Shown here: positions 1 to 5,248 of the stretch, piece by piece
How positions within the stretch are numbered: the first letter of the stretch is position 1
How the letters are laid out: every line of letters begins with the position of its first letter
Source of the DNA: Rhodobiaceae bacterium UBA7378
Lineage (GTDB): Bacteria > Pseudomonadota > Alphaproteobacteria > RS24
Assembly: GCA_002469805.1 (NCBI GenBank)
Contig: DKNW01000050.1
Span: 1-5,709, forward strand
Direction of reading: 5' to 3'
Length of the DNA stretch: 5,709 bases
The notes under the pieces: generated by a model
Seen by the model: only the letters and a program-made list of their open reading frames with translations
The model's database searches: none
Told to the model about the DNA's origin: nothing
Program-made: the position numbers and the translations under genes

Positions 1-193
1 TGCCGATGAACCGACCGGCAATCTGGACCAGAATACAGGGCGTCAGATTATGGATTTGATCTTGCGGCTCGCAGAAGAGCGCAAGACGACTGTATTACTC
101 ATCACCCATGACCGCACGCTGGCGGATCGGTGCGGGCGCGTGGAAACTATGCAGGATGGCCAGTTTGTAAGCGCGTCCAAGGCGGCATCATAA
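1..193 (+). CDS. ABC transporter ATP-binding protein, LolD/MacB/YbbA-like (3' end only)
   Basis: Only the last 63 complete codons are present; the reading frame enters at base 2 and ends at TAA 191-193. The fragment opens in the Walker B/D-loop region with ADEPTGNLD, the characteristic form of this segment in the LolD/MacB/YbbA (MJ0796-like) ATPases. The catalytic glutamate is the third visible residue. The H-loop histidine follows about 33 residues later in LLITHD. The C-terminus ends soon after a typical 'R..xMxDG' strand, with no extra domain. The stop codon shares one base with the ATG of the next gene, an FtsX-fold permease, so this is almost certainly the energising subunit of that permease, as in E. 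coli ybbA-ybbP. The protein would act at the cytoplasmic face of the inner membrane. The Walker A, Q-loop and signature motifs lie upstream of the window and cannot be checked. The family call is secure; the YbbA assignment rests on the neighbouring permease. Confidence 0.93.
   Translation, partial: ADEPTGNLDQNTGRQIMDLILRLAEERKTTVLLITHDRTLADRCGRVETMQDGQFVSASKAAS
179..185 (+). promoter_or_regulatory. Ribosome binding site of the YbbP-like permease
   Basis: AAGGCGG, one mismatch from AAGGAGG, lies 7 bases before the ATG at 193 and inside the 3' end of the upstream ATPase gene. It supports 193 as the real start rather than the in-frame GTG at 130, which would overlap the ATPase gene by 64 bases. 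Confidence 0.65.
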
Positions 194-2775
194 TGGCGTC
201 TTTGTTGGCGTCTGAAACGGCATCTGAGCAGCCCACAAAACTAGGTTGGGGGTTGGCATTGCGCCTGGCGCGGCGCGAAATGCGGCACGGGTTTGCTGGC
301 TTCAGAATTTTCTTTTTGTGTCTTGTTTTGGGGATATCTACGATTTCCGCCGTAGGCTCACTATCAGCGTCCATGGTGGCGGGCATGGCAGCGCAGGGCC
401 AAGCCATTTTGGGCGGTGACATGGATTTCCGGCTGGTGCACCGCGAAGCCTCTGCATCGGAACTGGCGTGGCTAAAGGAACAGGCGCAATTGTCACGTAT
501 GGCTACCATGCGGGCGATGGTTCGCCATAGTAACGACACACTGCTGGTTGAGGCCAAGGCGGTTGATGATGTCTATCCGCATTATGGCGAGATGACACTG
601 TCGAGTGGTATGTCGTTGGCAGCAGCTCTGAATGTCGTTGATGATCCGGCAGGAAAAATTTATGGCGCAGTTGCCGAGTCGGACCTGTTCAATAGGCTTG
701 ATATCGCGCCCGGTGCGATTGTGCAACTCGGTGCCATTCGCGTTGTGTTGAGCGACCAAATTGCCAGTGAACCTGACAGGTCGGCTGGCGGTTTTCCGCT
801 TGCACCGCGCTTGATGCTTGGCTTTGAAGGGCTGCGCGCCGCGGGTTTGCTGCAACCGGGTAGCCTGATCAATTTTCACTATCGCCTGAAACTGCCGACC
901 GAGAACGCGCGCGCTCGGCTGGCAGAAATTGCACGCAATGCGGAACAAACTTTCCCCGATGCTGGTTGGCGCATGCGCGACCGGTTTGACGCCTCGCCGT
1001 CTCTGCGCCGGTTTGTCGAGCGCCTCGGGCTGTTTTTGACCCTTGTTGGGCTGACGGCGCTTGTTGTCGGTGGTGTGGGAGTTGGTAATGCAATCACCGC
1101 CTATCTGGAGCGCCGCCGCGAGACCATCGCCATTGTCAAAGCATTGGGCGGGTCGGGTCGGTTCATTTTCAAAATATATGCATTGCAGATTACTGCGCTG
1201 TCGGTTTGCGCCATCGCGCTCGGACTGGTGTTGGGAGCGCTGGCACCTTATGGGGTGCAGACATTATTTGGCACGATTTTGCCCGTGGCGCTGGTGCCGG
1301 ATATTTATGCGGGCCCGCTTCTGGCTGCGGCCGGTTTCGGTGTTTTGTCAGCCGCCGGTTTTGCCTTGTGGCCGCTGGGCAAGGTGGAAAAGGTTTCCGT
1401 CGCGAGCCTGTTCCGTCAAACCACGGATAGTGAGGCGGTGATGCCGGCGCGCAAATATCTGGTCGCCATCGGCGTATGTTTTGTTGGCCTGTTAGTCCTT
1501 GCCATGGCGATTGCCCAGCGCACTGATATTGCGGTTTGGTTCGCCATCGGGGTCGCATTATCTTATCTGGCACTTCGGGCGACGGCCTGGGTGCTGGTAC
1601 AAGCCGTGCGCATGGCGGGTCGGCCGCGCCAACCCGAATGGCGTCTTGCCATGAGCAATATTACCCGGCCAAATGCGCCAGTACGGGCCGTTGTTTTATC
1701 CATGGGGCTGTCGGTAACGCTATTGTCGACGATTTCCATGCTGGACGGCAATATTAATGCCCAGATCAGCGGTGATTTGCCCGAGCGCACACCGGCGTTT
1801 TTCTTTCTCGATATTCAACCTGACCAGATAGATGGGTTCGTCCAACTGGTTGAAAGCACCGGCGGTATCGAAAAAATCGACAAAAGCCCGATGCTACGCG
1901 GTCAAATTATGGCCGTGAACGGCGTTGCTTCCAGTGCGCTGAGCCCTATCCCTGATGTCGAATGGGTGTTGCGTGGCGACCGCGGTCTGACCTATGGCCG
2001 CACCGCGCCCTCAGGCGGCGAGATTGTCGACGGGGCATGGTGGGCGCCAGATTATGAAGGGCCGCCGCTTGTATCTTTTGATGCCGAGATCGCCGCAGGC
2101 CTTGATATTGGCATTGGCGATACGTTGACAGTAAATGTTTTGGGGCGTCCGCTGACGGCGACTATATATAATTTGCGCAAAATCGACTGGGCGTCTGGCG
2201 GGCTCAATTTCTTTATGATCTTCTCGCCCGAGCCCATCGCGCGCGCGCCGCACACTTATCTGACGACGGTGACAATGGCACCAGAAAGCGAGGCCGAATT
2301 ATCGCGCCGTGTGGCACTGGCTTACCCCAATATCACCATTATCCGCGTCAAGGAGGCGCTTGAGGCAGCCAGCGGCATCATTGAGAATATTGGGCTCGCC
2401 GTGCGTGCCATGAGTGTTGTGACTTTGCTGGCTGGTATTTTAGTGCTTGCTGGTGCCATGGCCGCTGGGCATCGCGCGCGCGTGTATGATGCGGTGGTGA
2501 TGAAAGTGCTGGGCGCGACACGCTTACGTATTCTGACCGCCTTTATGCTGGAGTATATGCTGATGGGCGCAGGCGCGGCGTTAATCGCGGCATTGGCCGG
2601 TACAGTAGCGTCTTGGGCGCTGGTGGTCGGCGCAATGCAGGCGGAGTGGGTATTTTTGCCCGCGACGCTTGCCACCACGGTTGTCGGTGCCACGGTGCTG
2701 ACAGTGGTTTTGGGGCTGATCGGCACCTATTCTGCCCTGCGGGCACCAAGCGCACTGGTTTTACGCACCGAATAG
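193..2775 (+). CDS. ABC transporter permease, FtsX/MacB fold, YbbP-like (COG3127 type)
   Basis: This 860-residue protein is the likely membrane subunit partnered with the ATPase ending at 193. The start is set by the TAATG overlap and the AAGGCGG site. Reading the hydrophobicity by eye gives about ten membrane segments: roughly 38-64, 278-302, 326-352, 374-395, 422-441, 448-470, 496-517, 736-760, 781-816 and 821-849. Two large soluble, presumably periplasmic, regions lie at about 65-277 and 518-735. This is the duplicated FtsX architecture with an extra central membrane pair. Each half carries an FtsX domain with a matching cytoplasmic loop: K-A-L-G at 316-319 and K-V-L-G at 771-774, each after a charged segment (ERRRE; HRARVYD). 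Length and layout match YbbP-like permeases (E. coli YbbP is about 800 residues). Known relatives (LolCE, MacB, FtsX) handle lipoproteins or transmit force rather than importing solutes; the substrate here cannot be told from sequence. No frameshift is seen. The family is confident and the exact role unknown. Confidence 0.93.
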   Translation: MASLLASETASEQPTKLGWGLALRLARREMRHGFAGFRIFFLCLVLGISTISAVGSLSASMVAGMAAQGQAILGGDMDFRLVHREASASELAWLKEQAQLSRMATMRAMVRHSNDTLLVEAKAVDDVYPHYGEMTLSSGMSLAAALNVVDDPAGKIYGAVAESDLFNRLDIAPGAIVQLGAIRVVLSDQIASEPDRSAGGFPLAPRLMLGFEGLRAAGLLQPGSLINFHYRLKLPTENARARLAEIARNAEQTFPDAGWRMRDRFDASPSLRRFVERLGLFLTLVGLTALVVGGVGVGNAITAYLERRRETIAIVKALGGSGRFIFKIYALQITALSVCAIALGLVLGALAPYGVQTLFGTILPVALVPDIYAGPLLAAAGFGVLSAAGFALWPLGKVEKVSVASLFRQTTDSEAVMPARKYLVAIGVCFVGLLVLAMAIAQRTDIAVWFAIGVALSYLALRATAWVLVQAVRMAGRPRQPEWRLAMSNITRPNAPVRAVVLSMGLSVTLLSTISMLDGNINAQISGDLPERTPAFFFLDIQPDQIDGFVQLVESTGGIEKIDKSPMLRGQIMAVNGVASSALSPIPDVEWVLRGDRGLTYGRTAPSGGEIVDGAWWAPDYEGPPLVSFDAEIAAGLDIGIGDTLTVNVLGRPLTATIYNLRKIDWASGGLNFFMIFSPEPIARAPHTYLTTVTMAPESEAELSRRVALAYPNITIIRVKEALEAASGIIENIGLAVRAMSVVTLLAGILVLAGAMAAGHRARVYDAVVMKVLGATRLRILTAFMLEYMLMGAGAALIAALAGTVASWALVVGAMQAEWVFLPATLATTVVGATVLTVVLGLIGTYSALRAPSALVLRTE

Positions 2776-2778
2776 GCC

Positions 2779-2809
2779 TTGAAATTGCCGCATTGAAAGC
2801 TGATATTAG
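2779..2809 (+). promoter_or_regulatory. Weak candidate promoter for the BI-1 family gene
   Basis: The 66-base gap between the permease and the BI-1 gene contains TTGAAA at 2779-2784 and a second TTGAAA at 2793-2798. The first is followed by the A/T-rich stretch GATATTAG, whose best -10 reading (TATTAG, 2804-2809) sits at a long 19-base spacing. No terminator hairpin is visible after the permease stop, so readthrough from the upstream operon is an equally good explanation for expression. Confidence 0.2.
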
Positions 2810-2827
2810 TTAGAACTGTTCTCTCTA

Positions 2828-2836
2828 GGAAAGGAA
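2828..2836 (+). promoter_or_regulatory. Strong ribosome binding site of the BI-1 family gene
   Basis: A purine-rich run, GGAAAGGAA, contains AAGGA at 2831-2835, six bases before the ATG at 2842. It is the clearest Shine-Dalgarno site in the window and fixes the start. Confidence 0.75.
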
Positions 2837-2841
2837 GATCT

Positions 2842-3564
2842 ATGTCTGATCGTTGGTCACAAGATGACACCCCCGCCTCGGTAGCTGGCGAAGCACGCGC
2901 TCGGTCAATTGATGCCGGCCTGCGGATTTACATGACGAAAGTCTATAACTACATGTCGCTCGGCCTGCTGGTCACGGCGGCTGCCGCTTACTTTGGCGCG
3001 GCTTCCGGCATCTATCTCGCCATTGCGTCAACACCATTGATTTATGTTCTGGCTTTCTCCCCCTTGATTATGGCCATATGGCTCGGCTCGCGTCTGCACA
3101 AGATGTCGGCGGCACGCGCGCAAACCATGTTCTGGGTTTTCGCTGGCTTGATGGGGATGTCCCTGTCTTATGTGCTGTTGATGTTCACCGGCGTGAGTGT
3201 AGTGCGGACCCTGCTGGTGACAGCTGGTTCGTTTGGTGCGTTGAGCCTGTACGGATACACAACCAAGCGCGATCTGGCCCCGCTGGGAGCGTTTTTGTTC
3301 ATGGGACTGATCGGCATTATTCTGGCGTCGGTCGTCAATATTTTCGTCGGTAGTTCAGCCCTGCACATGACGGTTTCCGTTTTGGGTGTGTTGATTTTCG
3401 CCGGCCTTACTGCCTATGACACGCAGGACATCAAGCGTATCTATTATGCTGGCGATACGACAGAAGTTGCCGAGAAAAAGGCCATTTACGGTGCCCTGCG
3501 CCTGTATCTCGATTTTATCAATCTGTTTGTGCTGCTGTTGCAATTCATGGGTGACCGTGAGTAG
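2842..3564 (+). CDS. Bax inhibitor-1/YccA family (TMBIM) inner-membrane protein
   Basis: This 240-residue protein has a short polar N-terminus (about 1-35) and about seven hydrophobic segments at roughly 39-55, 65-85, 95-115, 120-140, 148-170, 176-191 and 218-236. That is the expected size and topology for bacterial TMBIM proteins such as YccA and YbhL. Family hallmarks visible are GYTTKRDL (138-145), the AYDTQDIK segment (191-198), and LYLDFINLF (221-229) in the last helix. D193 and D224 sit where the family's conserved aspartate pair is found; in Bacillus subtilis YetJ this pair gates a pH-sensitive calcium leak. Some bacterial members instead interact with FtsH (E. coli YccA). Which role applies here is not visible. 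The gene has its own strong ribosome binding site and ends just before a terminator, so it is the last gene of its transcript. The upstream permease gene is only 66 bases away and may be co-transcribed. The family call is very secure. Confidence 0.96.
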   Translation: MSDRWSQDDTPASVAGEARARSIDAGLRIYMTKVYNYMSLGLLVTAAAAYFGAASGIYLAIASTPLIYVLAFSPLIMAIWLGSRLHKMSAARAQTMFWVFAGLMGMSLSYVLLMFTGVSVVRTLLVTAGSFGALSLYGYTTKRDLAPLGAFLFMGLIGIILASVVNIFVGSSALHMTVSVLGVLIFAGLTAYDTQDIKRIYYAGDTTEVAEKKAIYGALRLYLDFINLFVLLLQFMGDRE

Positions 3565-3576
3565 CCAGCACATAAT

Positions 3577-3597
3577 CTGGATTTCTAAACTGGATTT
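3577..3597 (+). repeat. Short direct repeat, two copies of CTGGATTT
   Basis: CTGGATTT occurs at 3577-3584 and again at 3590-3597, with a 13-base period, between the BI-1 stop codon and the terminator. It is too short and isolated to assign a role; a small local duplication is the simplest reading. Confidence 0.4.
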
Positions 3598-3598
3598 T

Positions 3599-3633
3599 GA
3601 GAGCCTCGGCGCACCGCGTCGGGGTTTTCTTTT
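3599..3633 (+). terminator. Rho-independent terminator after the BI-1 family gene
   Basis: The core stem pairs CCTCGGCGC (3604-3612) with GCGTCGGGG (3616-3624) around a 3-base ACC loop: nine pairs, two of them G-U wobbles in the plus-strand RNA. A T-rich tract, TTTTCTTTT, follows at 3625-3633. The bases before the stem (GAGAG, 3599-3603) can pair with the first five of that tract, extending the stem. It starts about 35 bases after the BI-1 stop codon and has the textbook plus-strand form. Confidence 0.9.
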
Positions 3634-3666
3634 GGGGCAAACCGGATTTGCTTAAGATCGACGAGA

Positions 3667-4131
3667 TCAAGACAGGACGCGCAGGCTTTTGCGGTCGAAA
3701 AACCGCAATAGAACCGCAAGTGTGTGACCGCGGCGTAGTATGCGCCCATCCATACCGCGCACGCAATATTCGCCCTGTTTGCGCCGCAAGGCCGGTATTT
3801 TTTCGATTTTATAAAGCGGCACTTCGCTGCTATGCCGGAAAACGGAAAAAGTCGCGTGCTCAACCCCGTCATCAATGGCGTAATCGCGCCAGATGCCTGC
3901 GGCGACATGGCGCCCGTAACAGCCTAGCAAATCGCCAAGTTCGGCGCGCGACCACATAATTCTGGCGGGCTTTTTCTGGGCCAGCTTACGCTCGCGTTCA
4001 AAGGCATTGGCGACAATAATCAGCGGTTTTGACGGCGGCATGCCCCATGCTGGCGTGTTGCGCCAACAGATGCAAGGGCGGATGCAAGAAGCGGTATGCG
4101 GTTTTTCCGATATTTGCCCCAATATTGTCAT
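3667..4131 (-). CDS. DUF2794 family protein, function unknown
   Basis: This 154-residue protein is encoded on the minus strand. The ATG at 4129-4131 is chosen because AAGAAGG lies 8 bases upstream; an in-frame TTG at 4155 would swallow that site. The conserved domain runs from about residue 57 to the end. It shows the pattern I recognise for DUF2794: a 'RAEL..LL..YGR' helix (62-74), VAAGIWRDYAI (76-86), FSVFR (95-99), SEVPLYKIEK (102-111), an RKQGEY segment (117-122), RGH (134-136) and a C-terminal RFFDRK (143-148). The family is soluble, small and found mainly in Alphaproteobacteria; no activity is established to my knowledge. The first 55 residues look less conserved and hold a C-x3-C-x-C cluster (C16, C20, C22). 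No signal peptide or membrane segment is apparent. It converges on the BI-1 gene and diverges from the GldA-like ATPase gene. No clear terminator is seen after its stop. Confidence 0.85.
   Translation of the reverse strand: MTILGQISEKPHTASCIRPCICWRNTPAWGMPPSKPLIIVANAFERERKLAQKKPARIMWSRAELGDLLGCYGRHVAAGIWRDYAIDDGVEHATFSVFRHSSEVPLYKIEKIPALRRKQGEYCVRGMDGRILRRGHTLAVLLRFFDRKSLRVLS
4069..4088 (-). repeat. In-frame direct repeat within the DUF2794 gene
   Basis: GATGCAAG (plus-strand reading) occurs at 4069-4076 and 4081-4088, with a period of 12 bases. On the minus strand each copy supplies TGC-ATC (Cys-Ile), so this duplication creates C16 and C20 of the cysteine cluster without disturbing the frame. 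Confidence 0.5.
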
Positions 4132-4139
4132 AATTTCGC

Positions 4140-4146
4140 CCTTCTT
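4140..4146 (-). promoter_or_regulatory. Ribosome binding site of the DUF2794 gene
   Basis: On the minus strand this reads AAGAAGG, 8 bases before the ATG at 4131. It decides between this ATG and the upstream in-frame TTG at 4155. Confidence 0.6.
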
Positions 4147-4166
4147 CCGGCTCAATCATTTGGCAA

Positions 4167-4172
4167 ATTATA
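4167..4172 (-). promoter_or_regulatory. Candidate -10 box (TATAAT) for the DUF2794 gene
   Basis: The minus strand reads a perfect TATAAT here, about 36 bases upstream of the chosen ATG, giving a plausible 5' leader of about 25-30 bases. The matching -35 position (about 4190-4195) reads GCCGGG, which is not a good sigma-70 -35 hexamer, and it falls inside the left arm of the inverted repeat described separately. If the box is real, it may depend on an activator or on degenerate -35 recognition. Confidence 0.45.
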
Positions 4173-4187
4173 TCTGCCCTCAGAAGT

Positions 4188-4236
4188 GACCCGGCGTGCG
4201 TATGATGGTCCTCCCTTGATCAGATCGCGCCGGGTC
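4188..4236. repeat. Inverted repeat in the divergent intergenic region
   Basis: GACCCGGCG (4188-4196) is the exact reverse complement of CGCCGGGTC (4228-4236). In plus-strand RNA the pairing can extend inward by a G-U pair and a G-C pair, making 11 pairs around a 27-base loop. The arms are centred about 40 bases apart, close to four helical turns. The left arm lies over the -35 position of the minus-strand TATAAT. It could be a pair of operator half-sites serving both divergent genes, or an RNA hairpin in a leader of the ATPase gene; a moderately T-rich stretch (TCTACTCTTTT) begins at its right end. The repeat is seen directly; the function is inferred. Confidence 0.6.
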
Positions 4237-4285
4237 TACTCTTTTCGGCTTGCAAGAAATGAACGCGTCACCTATCTCATAAGCC

Positions 4286-5248
4286 ATGATTGATGTTTTA
4301 AACCTGACGAAAGACTTCGATGATTTTCGCGCTGTTGACGCGGTTAGTTTTTCGGTGTCGCGTGGCCAAGTGTTGGGCTTTTTGGGGCCCAATGGGGCGG
4401 GTAAATCTACCAGCATGAAAATGATCACAGGATATTTGCGTCCGACTTCCGGCACAGCGCACATTGGCGGCATCGATATATGCCACGACCCGCTCGCGGC
4501 GCAAAAACTCATGGGCTATTTGCCCGAGGGTGCACCAGCTTGGCCGGATATGACGCCGCGCCAGTTTCTTGAATTTATTACCCGTATTCGAGGCATGGAC
4601 AAAGCCGCTAGCCGGCAGGCCATGGGACAGGCCGTGGAGACGACTGAACTGCATGGAGTTCTCGATCAGCCGATAGACACATTGTCGAAAGGTTTCCGGC
4701 GGCGTGTAGGTCTCGCGCAGGCAATTGTTCACGACCCGGATATTCTGATCATGGATGAACCCACGGATGGGCTTGACCCGAACCAGAAACATCAGGTGCG
4801 TGCGGCAATCAAGGAGATGGCGCGCGCCAAGGCCATCATCATTTCGACGCATATTCTCGAAGAGGTCGATGCGATTTGCACGCGCGCTATGATTATTGAT
4901 CGTGGCCGGGTGATTGTTGAAGGCACGCCATCGGCACTGGCGGCGCGTTCGGCTTATCATGGTGCCGTGGTGGTTACAGTTGCCAGCGCGGTCGCGGGCG
5001 CATTTGGTACGCATCTGGAAACATTATCCGGCGTGCGTGCGGAAAGCGAAATCCGTGGCGAAGAAACCATATTTCATGTGTTAAACGACCCTACCAGCGC
5101 GGATACACCGACGGCGTTATTTGCCAAAGTTCAAGCGCTTGTCGAGCAAAAATCAGACGGTGTTATAGGGTTGGCGCTGGATGCAGGACGCCTTGATGAT
5201 GTGTTTCGTGACCTCACGCGCGGGGCAGACGCGGAGCTTTCGTTATGA
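4286..5248 (+). CDS. ABC-2 type transporter ATP-binding protein, GldA/CcmA class
   Basis: This 320-residue nucleotide-binding subunit of an exporter would act at the inner face of the cytoplasmic membrane. All catalytic motifs are intact: Walker A GPNGAGKST (34-42), a Q-loop region reading GYLPEG (77-82, with P-E in place of the usual glutamine, common in this subfamily), signature LSKGF (133-137), Walker B ILIMDE (153-158, catalytic E158), D-loop GLDP (162-165) and switch histidine H189. The phrase LSKGFRRRVGLAQA is typical of GldA-like ATPases. About 100 residues beyond the core form the C-terminal extension usual in ABC-2 ATPases. An in-frame TAA at 4280-4282 excludes an upstream start. 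No convincing Shine-Dalgarno sequence precedes the ATG. It overlaps the next gene by four bases (ATGA). The name GldA reflects family similarity only and does not imply gliding; the substrate is unknown. Confidence 0.93.
   Translation: MIDVLNLTKDFDDFRAVDAVSFSVSRGQVLGFLGPNGAGKSTSMKMITGYLRPTSGTAHIGGIDICHDPLAAQKLMGYLPEGAPAWPDMTPRQFLEFITRIRGMDKAASRQAMGQAVETTELHGVLDQPIDTLSKGFRRRVGLAQAIVHDPDILIMDEPTDGLDPNQKHQVRAAIKEMARAKAIIISTHILEEVDAICTRAMIIDRGRVIVEGTPSALAARSAYHGAVVVTVASAVAGAFGTHLETLSGVRAESEIRGEETIFHVLNDPTSADTPTALFAKVQALVEQKSDGVIGLALDAGRLDDVFRDLTRGADAELSL
5233..5236 (+). promoter_or_regulatory. Ribosome binding site of the ABC-2 permease
   Basis: GGAG lies 8 bases before the ATG at 5245 and 11 before the adjacent in-frame ATG at 5248. 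The spacing favours the first of the two tandem start codons. The site is inside the end of the ATPase gene, as expected for coupled translation. Confidence 0.5.

Noticed and set aside
130..192. GTG at 130 as the start of the permease, adding 21 N-terminal residues
   Set aside because: It would overlap the upstream ATPase gene by 64 bases, whereas the ATG at 193 has a good ribosome binding site and a typical one-base TAATG overlap; the added residues do not look like part of the family.
3637..3651. GCAAA / TTTGC hairpin just after the DUF2794 stop
   Set aside because: Only five pairs, mostly A-T, with no following T tract on the minus strand; too weak to call a terminator.
3689..3708. Inverted repeat TTGCGGT / ACCGCAA with a 6-base loop, as a possible terminator for the DUF2794 gene
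   Set aside because: It lies inside the coding sequence over the conserved RFFDRK motif, and neither strand shows a T tract after it; the symmetry is explained by the codons used.
3597..3959. Plus-strand open frame of 120 codons
   Set aside because: It runs through the terminator and antisense to the DUF2794 gene, and its product has no recognisable domain; it is a shadow frame.
4153..4155. TTG at 4155 as the DUF2794 start
   Set aside because: It has no better ribosome binding site and would place the AAGAAGG site inside the gene; the ATG at 4131 is well spaced from it.
4201..4206. TATGAT as a plus-strand -10 box for the ABC ATPase gene
   Set aside because: No acceptable -35 hexamer lies 16-18 bases upstream and the TG of an extended -10 is out of position.
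4298..5014. Minus-strand open frame of 238 codons opposite the ABC ATPase
   Set aside because: The plus-strand ATPase has every catalytic motif; the opposite product is rich in R, H and N with no fold signature, as expected of an antisense shadow.
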